The position numbers and the translations under genes are program-made. 64,000 bases of DNA from assembly GCA_029216955.1 (NCBI GenBank), contig JANAVB010005598.1, forward strand, positions 1,499,327 through 1,563,326. Direction: 5' to 3'. Of this stretch, positions 55,238 through 64,000 are shown one piece after another. This stretch comes from Iris pallida (lineage: Eukaryota; Streptophyta; Magnoliopsida; Asparagales; Iridaceae). The notes beneath the pieces were generated by a model. The model did no database searches. It saw only the letters and a program-made list of their open reading frames with translations, and was not told where the DNA came from. Position 1 is the stretch's first letter. Every line of letters begins with the position of its first letter.

Positions 55238-58236
55238 TGTCACGCCCCAGAACCAGAATACTGGAGAGCGGGGGCAGACATAGCCAGCTACGTATAACGG
55301 AATGGAATCCACACCGCTATACGGTCACGGCTGTCTAGATATGTGAGGGTTTCACTACAATCCATCAGTCTCTTAAGGTCATAAAATAGCCTATTGTCTC
55401 AATCCCAGCCAACTAATAAAAGTTACAAGATGTCAGACCACCAAATACACAATAGTAAGGCGTCCCATACATTATATATTCGGAATGATCATGAAGCTAG
55501 TCGTTACAAAATGTGAGGACTAGCAAGAGTTCAGTCATACATGATCAACCCCCGGGGCTTGTTAATCATGTCACAGCCCGTAGGCAGACAGTAAGTAAGT
55601 ACAATCGAGCTAACACTTGCTCGTCGGCTAAACGCCTCAAAGAATAATTTATAATATTACAGTGGGAGAACAAAAAGAACCCACTCGATGCCCTGGTTAC
55701 GCCTGGTGACCACCATCGGGCTGGAAAGCAGGGAGATCCTTTGGTGCTGCTCCGGTATCTGGCCATACAAAACCAGCTGGGTCAGACCCCAGAAAGAGCA
55801 AGTGCCACAAAGGAGGCTTCACTTAAGAACTAAAATCAACAAATTATTATCATTCAATACATAAGAAAACAACAATAAGTAACACAGATTGAGGTTTGTA
55901 CACTACCAATGCACTTATCCTAATCAGAGAAAATAATTAAGTGAAGCATCATTGACATACGATAACTGGAGAATCATGCTAAATAAAATATAGCTGGACA
56001 ATATATGAAGAGAAGACGAAGGTACTACTCCGGAAGCCAGGTTACAATCCTTAAACCAAACAAGGACCGAGATTGTAACCCTTCGCCTGAATAGAACTTA
56101 GTCTCTGATCATTTATTACTAAAGGTGCCAATCGTTAAGGTAAAAAGGAGAGAGTACAATGATAAAAGTGATAAGAGAGTACAATCGTTATAGTATCAAT
56201 CTGGAGTGACAATCATTCAATCATTCTGGTACAATCTTGCAATCAATCACTTCCAGACAATACTATACTGGACTAGACTCCATCCAATCAATCACGGCCA
56301 ATCATTGCCTACGGTTTTCTACATTAACTAACTAGGGTTATCATAATCCTAGTTACTAGCAAGATACAATGAGATGCTCCAAGTAGTCACAGGCCCTGCA
56401 GCTATCCAGGTTATTCAGGCAATCATTATAGTGACAATCTAGAGAGTACAATACATTAGAGTGGCAATAGAATTCAATCATGTAAGTGACAATGGTGGGT
56501 GCCCCACATAACAGTGGACTGAAAATGTGCCCTACTCGTCGGCAGGCTACAAGTCCAAACATTTGCGGCCGGGATAACGGGATCGCCTGTAACTGGGGAA
56601 TATCTCTTCATGTCTAGTGAATTATACTAGTCATTAACCTTAGTCCATATCAGTAGGTACTCCTGACCGTGGTACTCAGGAGTCCCCTCCTAGACATGAT
56701 ACAAGACAGGACTGGATTATTTGTACAAGCACAATCGCCCACGGTGTCCAGGTTTCTTATACGGGTCAGGTCATGTCAGGTAGCCGTCGCAACAGCTATT
56801 CAAGATATATCAGGTCAGATTATCATGCCAAGTGTACTTGTCAGGAGTGCGCCACGATGGGCCACTATCAGGTCATGTCAGGTTATTATGTCAGGAGTGC
56901 ACCACTATGGGTCACTGTCACGTCATGTTCAATTATCAATTCCAAACATATCAAGTAAATTCGTGATTATCCAGTTCAGGACAAAAGGCGTAAGGATATA
57001 AAATGGACGTTAAATACCTAATAAAATATCAATATTCAGGGCTATAGAAGATCCAGGGTAAGAAGGGTCAGGTCCAGTTGCGCCTAAACATCAGGTTGCG
57101 CCTGAGTCAGACTGCGCTCAAGTCAAGCAACGCTCAAGTCAAGCAACGCTCAAGTCAAGCTACGCTCAAGTCAAGCTACGCTCAAGTCAAGCTATGCTCA
57201 AGTCAAGCTACGCTCAAGTTATACGCTTCCAAAAGGCAGCGTATGTACTCCATACGACTCCTCTTCAAGGCAGCGTATGAGGTCCATACGACTCCTCATC
57301 AAGGCAGCGTATGAGGTCCATACGACTCCTCATCAAGGCAGCATATGCAAGACATACGCTTCCAAAAGGCAGTGTATGAGGTCCATACGACTCCTCATCA
57401 AGACAGCGTATGAGGTCCATACGACTCCTCATCAAGGCAGCGTATGCAAGACATACACTTCCAAAAGGCAGCGTATGAGTCAGACTGCGCTGCGCTGAAG
57501 AGCGCGCACAGCTCAGTAGCGCAAGCTAAAAAGCTCGTGCACACTGCTCACTGTCTTCTCCAAATTAGCAGGAACTCCATGGTTGAACCCAAAGCTTCAA
57601 AAGTCTATAACTTGGTCAAAACAAGTCCAAATCCAACTTTTCAAAGGTCAAAATTGGGTAGAATAAAATTCTCTACAACATGGAACCATCAAAACTTGGA
57701 AACAAAGAAGTTTGATAGATCAAAACCACCAAAATCCAAAAATAACTAATTTCTAGATCTACAAAAATTAAAGCCTCAAAATGGAAAATGATAAGTTCTA
57801 ATGTGTCTTAGAAACATGAGGAGAAGCTAATGGAACAATAAAAATGGGTTCTCTTGTGGAAGCAAGTTGCACTTGCCTAAGGGGTGTTCTTGGTTGGTGG
57901 TGGGTTTAATGGAGAAGGAAGAAGAGTTAATGAGAAAGTGGAGGAGAGAGAAAAGTTAGGTGGGTTATAAAGGAGGATGGTAGTGGTAGGTAGGGGGTTT
58001 ACCCCTATGGCTCATAATGAACCAAGCAAACCAAACCAAGCCGAACCAACCCAGGAATAAACCAAGCCCAAATAAACCAATGAACTATTAAAACCAATTA
58101 AACTATCAATGCCAATAAAACCAAGCCAATGCAAAATAAACCAAGATAACTAACCATGAATAAATAATAAAAAAAAAATAGGGTCCAAAACACGTATACG
58201 TACACTAAATACGTATCACGAATTTGGGACATTACA
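55238..58236 (-). repeat. Element B 5' LTR (complete)
   Basis: TGTCACGCCCCAG...GGGACATTACA in plus coordinates, 2,999 bp. The reference copy for the three pieces of the 3' LTR. Holds the 16-bp array (57111-57218) and the about 34-bp array (57222-57478). The GTGGTGGCCCATG candidate primer region abuts at 55215-55237. Confidence 0.92.
57111..57478. repeat. Tandem arrays in B 5' LTR
   Basis: Counterpart of 42529-42895: about seven 16-bp units, then about 34-bp GCGTATGAGGTCCATACG units. Confidence 0.85.
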
Positions 58237-58241
58237 AATAT

Positions 58242-60730
58242 GATACTTTTCGGAACTCCATGAATCTGGTAGATGTGCCGCATGTACAGTACCGCCAACT
58301 TCTCGGTGGATAAACCCACCTTAAAGGGAATAAAGTGGGCTGACTTCGTCAGTCGGTCCACGATAACCCAAATGACATCCTTTTCTCCTTGGGATCGAGG
58401 CAGTCCTAACACAAAGTTCATCGTTATGTGTTCCTATTTCCACTCCGGGATGTCTAGCGGCTGCAACAGTCCTGCTGGTCTCTGTCTGGTAGCTTTCACT
58501 TGTTGACAAATTAAACATCTAGCTACATACCTGGATACGTCCTTCTTCATTCTGTACCACCACATTATAGTACGCATATCCCGATACATTTTGTTGGCTC
58601 CTGGATGTATGGAATACTGCGACTGGTGTAACTTGCATCAACTCGTTCCTCAGTTCGTCAGTTGGCACGCAAAGTCTCGTACCGTGCTTCAGTGCCCCAT
58701 CGCTGGCGATTGAAAATCCTTCAAGTGTTTATGCCAGCACTTGATCTCTGAGCTTGCAAAGCGTCTCGTCTTGGAATTGTGTCTCCTTAACTCTGTCCAT
58801 TAGACTTGAACGCACTTGCAACTGCATCATTGATGAATCAGCTCCTGGTACGATGGCTTCTCTTCCCAGTTTCTTTATTGCTTCTTTGGGCAGTACAATC
58901 TCCAGTCCGAGCTTTTCTATGTCCTCCAGCAAATGATGCTCCTTGGTTAAAAACATTACCATCGGGTATCGACAAAGTGCATCTGCAACAATATTAGCCT
59001 TACCCGGATGATACTGCAGGTTGATGTCGAAATCCTTCATCAGCTCCAGCCATCGTCTCTGTCGTATGTTCAGCTCCTTCTGAGTGAAAACATATTTAAG
59101 ACTTTTGTGGTCTGTAAATATTTCCACTCTCTCTCCATAAAGGTAGTGCTTCCACAGCTTCAATGTAAATATAACCGCTGCAAGCTCCAAATCATGCGTG
59201 GGATAGTTCTTCTCATGAGTTCGTAATTGTCTAGATGCATAAGCAATTACTTTCCCGTATTTTTGAAGAATACAACCCAATCCCTTATCGAAAGTATCAC
59301 TGTAAATTGAGAAACCGTCGGTACCTGAGGGTAGCACAAGTATCGGTACCGTTGTAAGCTACTTCTTCAGTTCCTCAAATGCTGACTGGCAAGCTTCTGA
59401 CCAAACAAATTCTTCGTTCTTACTAGTGAGCTTCATCATCGGTTCAACAATCCTGGAGAAATCCTTTACAAACTTTCGGTAGTAGCCAGCTAAGCCCAAG
59501 AAACGTCTGATTTCTGCAACTGAACTTGGTGCAGTCCACTTCTCAATAGCAGCTATCTTCATTGGATCCACCGAAGTTCCTTCTCCTGTGACAACATGGC
59601 CAAAAAAATCTACTTTGTCTAAGAAGAATTTATATTTAGATAGCTTACCATAGAGCTTCTCCTTGCTTAAAGTTTCCAGAACTTTCCTCAGGTGCTCTTC
59701 ATGCTCTTCTTCAGTCTTCGAGTAGATCAGAATGTCATCGATGAAGACAACAACAAACTGATCTAGGTATTCATGGAAGACCTTGTTCATAAGGTTCATG
59801 AATACCGCAGGGGCATTCGTTAGTCCAAACGGCATGACCAAAAATTTATATTGTCCATATTTGGTGTTGAACGCCGTCTTTGGAATATCCTCCTTCCTGA
59901 CCGTGATTTAATGGTAGCCAGACCTGAGATCAATCTTGAAAAATACCTTAGCTCCACTCAGTTGATCAAACAGGTCATCGATCCGGGGCAGAGGGTACTT
60001 GTTCTTGATGGTGATGTTGTTTAGCGCCCGGTAATCAATGCACATCCGTACGGTTCCATCCTTCTTGGGCACGAACAAAACTGGCGCTCCCTATGGTGTA
60101 GCTCCGTCTCTGATAAATCCCTGGGCCTTCAGTTCGTCAATCTGGTCCTTCATCTCCTTTGCCTCCTTGGGGTTGACTCTGTAGCATCCCCGAGAAATAG
60201 GAGAAGAGCCGAGAACTTGGTCGATGGTGAATTCCACACCCCGGTCTGGCGGCAATCCTGGAAGACTATCAGGAAAGACGTCCATGAATTCCGCTATGAT
60301 AGGGTGAGAAGGTCCGAGTTCTTCGGTGATAGAGGAGTAGGTAACACTCTTCATGTCTTCCGGAGTTTGAGAGATTTCAAACTCCGGTTCTCCTGGTGGG
60401 CTGAAGATTACACATCCTCTGTGACAATCTATCAGCACATGCTGTTCACTTAACCAGTCCATCCCTAGGACTACATCATAGTTGGACAAGGGCATCACAA
60501 GTAAGGGTGTTAAGAATTTATGGCCTGAGATAATTATGAGACAGTTACAAGTCTCGATGATGGGTATAGGTCCACCACCGGTCATAACTCTACTTATCAC
60601 CTTGCTAAATCTCGTATCTAGGTGGTGTACAGAAATAAACTTTGATGATATGAAACTGTGTGATGCACCCGAATCAAATAATGCTAGAGCAGGATGTGAA
60701 AATACATAAATGAAACCTGTGATGACATCA
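58242..60730 (-). pseudogene. Chromovirus C protease, RT, RNase H and proximal integrase (broken)
   Basis: On the minus strand: protease site ALFDSGASHSFIS (about 60690); RT with WLSEQHVLIDCH upstream, [34 protein letters not shown] and the active site [13 protein letters not shown] (about 59735); RNase H ([42 protein letters not shown]); integrase zinc-binding site (SIHPGANKMY, CLICQQ, about 58500-58620) and the first half of the core (VIVDRLTKSAHFIPFK). It stops at the B insertion (58237-58241). Stops replace Trp at about 60091 and Gln at about 59909; frame breaks lie near 58720 and 58430. The remainder is at 31997-32854. Confidence 0.9.
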
Positions 60731-62175
60731 GCGGTGGGTTCCTGCTCTGGTTCTTGCTCGTCTGCTGCTAGGGCAAAAGCTTGCCCGATCTTCTGCTGAT
60801 GTTGCCCGAACCGTTGTTGCTGAGTGGGTAGAGGAGCTCTTTGCTGAGTTGCTCCGGTCCGGTTGAATGCTGTAGGGCAGTCCCTCACTTGGAGGGTGGC
60901 AGACCCACAAACTAGGCAGTATTCTAATTTCTTCCTACAGATATTCGCCTGATGTCCTGGCCTCTTGTAGAAGTCGCAGACAGGGATCTGCTTCTGAGAC
61001 GCTCTGTCACTGGTCCTTGCCTGATGATGCTGCTGCTGGTGGTGAGAAGGCCTGTTGTTGTTGTTGTGGTTGGGCCTCTTCTGGTTACCCTGGAAGTTGC
61101 TAGTTCCAGAATACTCCCTTTTTAGACGAGAAGGCTGGCTCTTCTCCACATCCTGGGCTCGTATCAGAATCTTCTCGTACGTTTTGGTGCCGCCTGCGAT
61201 CACAGGGGTGCAAATTTCTTCCCTTAGTCTATACCTGAATCTCTCAGCACGATCCGCGGGATCAGCAACCAAGTTCTTGCTAAAGCGACTAAGTCGGCCG
61301 AACTCTGCCGCATACTCTCCAACCGTCATGTTCCCTTGCTTCAGATCCTGGAACTGTCTTTCCATCTCCCGCAACTCTGATGTTGGGAAGAACTTCATGC
61401 GAAACAACCTCTTGAAGGTGTCCCAATCAAGCTGCTTGTCCTGGAGTCGGGGTTCATTTCGATACCAGGTGCTTGCTACATCTCACAGCTGGAGTCCTAC
61501 TGCTTCGACATAGAGATCGTCGGGTAGTCGAGCGACGCTGAGAAGACGCTCCATGCTGTCGAGCCATTCGTCGGCATAGATGATTTCTTCGGTTCCCTTG
61601 AAGGGTCGTGGGTCCTGCTTCTTAAAGTTTTCGATAGTGCCGACCTTCACATAATCATGTCTCTTATCAAATTGAATGGCCTTAATGATACAAAAATTAA
61701 CTCTTAGATTTATGTTTACCTTAGCAGGCCTTGGTTCCGATTGAGCTGCTCCTCCTCTCTCGAGGGCAGCCATAGCCACGTTGTGGGCATTCTCTATGCC
61801 TTCTCTCATGATCGTGGTCTTCTCGCGATAGGCTTCAGCTTGGGCTGCGACCTGTTCATGATGAGCTTTAGCTTGGGCTCTCTGGGCCTCCAGTACTCCT
61901 CGTAGCAGGCCTACAAGCTCGGTGGGGTCCACCGGTACTGGTGGGGCATCTGGTACGGGCACTACCGTAGGGGACTGCGGCTCAGTTCGGGGAAGTGCAG
62001 GTTCTGCCGTTTGCGTTGTAGTAGCATAAACGGGGCGGGGTGCTGGTGCAACGTGGGGACGGTCAGTCAGCTGCAAGAAAGGAGGGTCCCGATGTGCTTG
62101 AAGAGGTGGGGTGTGATTGGTAGATGACACCTCATCTTCAGCAGGGCCGGAACGGGTGGCCTTTCCTTTGGCCAT
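60731..62175 (-). pseudogene. Chromovirus C gag (broken)
   Basis: Starts at the minus-strand ATG at 62175 (MAKGKATRSGPAEDEVSS). A Pro-rich N-terminus and a helical Ala/Gln-rich stretch precede the gag core (FKKQDPRPFKGTEEIIYADE, LKQGNMTVGEYAAEFGRLS). One in-frame TGA at about 61490 splits it. Both zinc knuckles are damaged: CDFYKRPGHQANIC has Tyr for the second Cys, and CLVCGSATLQVRDC lacks the His. The frame then continues into the protease without a break, the usual gag-pol arrangement of this group. Confidence 0.88.
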
Positions 62176-62364
62176 ACTCTGGAAGGTTTAGGATGCAATA
62201 TATAAGCAAGGTATCCTGCCAGTTTATAATCAAACAAAAATATTTATATATATATATAATTCGGGCCTATGTTGTGACAAATCAATGTTTTAGTGTTCTA
62301 ATTGTTTCTGGATATGTTTACCTAAGTTGTTGTTTTGGACCTACATGGGCCACCACTAAAAACA

Positions 62365-63448
62365 TGTCACGACCCGATCCCAAATTATTGGATTGAACCG
62401 GATCATGCCCAGCCCGCACCGTTGTGAGACGGTGTCAGTAAGCTGTTCTATATGCAGGTATTCACAAAAACATCTAAACATTTGTCACAACTTGAATATA
62501 CAAAAATTTTAAAACTTTTTATTCAACAATTGAAAAGTACAACTGGAAATGGAAGAACTGAAATAAAGTACTGATTTCAAATTAACAAACTCCAAAACAA
62601 TAAAACTAGAAAACTGGAAAATAACTAGTTAGGCGGTCGGCTCATCGGCCTCAGGTTCTGCGTCCTCCAAGGGAGACTCTGCCAACACCACATGATACAA
62701 TACCGGGTCATAGTAGCTATTGTACAATAGCTCAGCATCCTCAATATCACCTAAAAATGTGGGTCTCCAGTCAGGAGGGAGCAAGTACGAAAATGTATCT
62801 CACATTTCAAATAATAATAGAAAAGTGCAGGCTAAACAGTTGAAACAATATTTTCCAGCAATTTAACAACTTAAAACAATATGATTTGAATATGTAAACG
62901 TCTATGACCGGCTTGGGTTGTACAGTAGCATCATAGCGACGCGATACGGCTTATCCCCGTGTGGTAGAGGGGTAAGCTCGCACAATAATGTAATATGAGG
63001 GATATTGGTCATAAACGTTACACTATTCTCCCAATATCCCCACAATCAATATCAATCAATATTTGAACCCTAGGAGAGGGTTTCGTGTAGCAATGTGGTT
63101 TAAACATGCAACTTGAAAATTACTAAATAAAATACAAGAAAACATAACCGTAACTTGCCTCTATTGATTGACTGGATCGGGAAAGTCGGTACCGAAGAGG
63201 AAGTCAAGTATGCCTCCGAGATCCTACAGTTGAGAACCTTGACTTAGAACCATAATGAAACCATTCTAGGTGTGCTAGTTACAATCTCTAGAAGCATACC
63301 CTAGTCAGATATTAAGTTATTAATTAATCTACCGAAAATTGTCTAACGTCGCAATCTACGTTCGTTATCATTTTAATTGAATAAGTCGGTTACTGATTAA
63401 TTGAGAAAAATAGCAATTACCGGTTAATTTGGCAAAACTTTGTATTTT

Positions 63449-63520
<72 letters not shown>

Positions 63521-64000
63521 TAGGCCTTTTCTTTTAAATGAGAAAACATGTGAATTACTAAATTACTAGATTATTTATTATGAGAAAACTTATTAATTTT
63601 CTTTATAAAATATATATCCATTTTATATTCTATGCGTTTAATGGTGAAATCAATATTCCAAAAAAATAAGAAAAAGCTACGCTACACAATACAAGGTCAC
63701 AGAGAAATAAAGGAAAAACTGGGCTTATGCCCTTACAAATTATTTACATAAATTAATTAATTCCTAAGGCGAGCTCTGAGTGCCGCGAACGGTCCAAACA
63801 GTAGGTCGAGGTCCTGCACCATAAATACTAAAGCAGTACCAGTTCTAAAATAAACTATAATTAAATTAAAAATTAAAGAGTCTCAGACTTGGTCGTGCAA
63901 TCTCATGTTGCGGCTTACGCCTCAACGTACAGGTGACCCTGTATCGTTTGCGTTTCGCCGAGGCTCATTCGACCGATATGGTCGTCGCCTAATTGGTGAT
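62365..64000 (-). repeat. Chromovirus C 5' LTR (partial, continues past the window)
   Basis: TGTCACGACCCGATCCC as at 28870; similar to 28870-30500 with scattered substitutions. A (TA)n run at about 63450-63515 is much longer than its counterpart at about 29955-29978. Confidence 0.9.

Larger units (their letters stand above)
32860..58236 (-). mobile_element. TR-GAG-type LTR element B, itself hit by A and S
   Basis: Inserted into the integrase of C. The flanks are GATAT (32855-32859) and AATAT (58237-58241), a 5-bp duplication with one later substitution. The 5' LTR is 55238-58236. The 3' LTR is in three pieces (32860-33963, 41755-43397, 53041-53298) separated by elements A and S. The interior (53299-55237, 1.94 kb) encodes gag and a deleted integrase/chromodomain tail and nothing else. 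Without the two nested elements B is about 7.9 kb. Confidence 0.87.
28870..64000 (-). mobile_element. Tekay/Del-like chromovirus C (minus strand; runs off the window)
   Basis: The 3' LTR is at 28870-31939 and the 5' LTR begins at 62365. The minus-strand coding order is gag (62175 leftward), protease, RT, RNase H, integrase and C-terminal chromodomain (to 31997). The integrase is interrupted by block B (32860-58236), so the element proper spans about 10-11 kb plus the 25.4-kb insertion. Clade assignment rests on about 3-kb LTRs, domain order and the chromodomain ending (ESTWKREDEMREQYPYLF). Several stops and frameshifts inactivate it. The outer target duplication cannot be checked. Confidence 0.9.

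Overview
The window is plant nuclear DNA, almost certainly from an angiosperm with a repeat-rich genome. It carries plant-type CACTA DNA transposons, Ty3/gypsy chromoviruses with chromodomains, a Ty1/copia Sirevirus with an env-like ORF, TR-GAG-like non-autonomous LTR elements, MITEs, and intron-containing fragments of plant genes. I see no intact host gene, no tRNA or rRNA gene and no CRISPR. The species cannot be told from this sequence.

Left half (1-22485). An old gypsy-type retroelement on the minus strand ('E') forms the background: 5' LTR about 21409-22485, gag region 18235-21408, pre-protease piece 12412-12666, protease piece 1-182. Two elements sit in it. The first is a 12.2-kb CACTA transposon (186-12408, target duplication AAA) carrying fragments of two host genes: phosphatidylserine synthase (2641-4406) and the C-terminal repeat region of transcription elongation factor SPT5 (6493-11247). 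It is therefore a gene-capturing 'Pack-CACTA'. Its SPT5 fragment is split by a 4.2-kb solo LTR (6679-10873, duplication CTATC) that holds a dense TTGAC(C/T) array. The second is a complete but decayed 5.56-kb gypsy element of Reina type ('D', 12667-18229, duplication GTAAC).

Middle (22486-28869). AT-rich intergenic DNA without genes. It holds two foldback MITEs (23816-24000 with a perfect 10-bp target duplication; 26276-26489), a larger inverted-repeat element (about 26600-27760), a 40-base poly-G run, and the left end of a second CACTA element (from 27907).

Right half (28870-64000). A Tekay/Del-like chromovirus ('C', minus strand) starts at 28870 and runs off the right end. Its integrase is cut at 32854/58242 by a 25.4-kb block. 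That block is a TR-GAG-type element 'B' (32860-58236). B's 3' LTR was hit twice: by a second member of the same family, 'A' (33964-41754, duplication GTTAT), and by a 9.6-kb Sirevirus 'S' (43398-53040, duplication GGATG). A and B each have about 3-kb LTRs around a 1.9-kb interior coding gag. That gag is joined, across one shared deletion, to the tail of an integrase and a chromodomain remnant, which shows how this non-autonomous family arose.

The nesting order is CACTA2 > C > B > (A and S) on the right, and E > (CACTA1 > solo LTR) and D on the left. No element has a fully intact polyprotein. The longest intact ORFs are the A gag and the env-like ORF of S.
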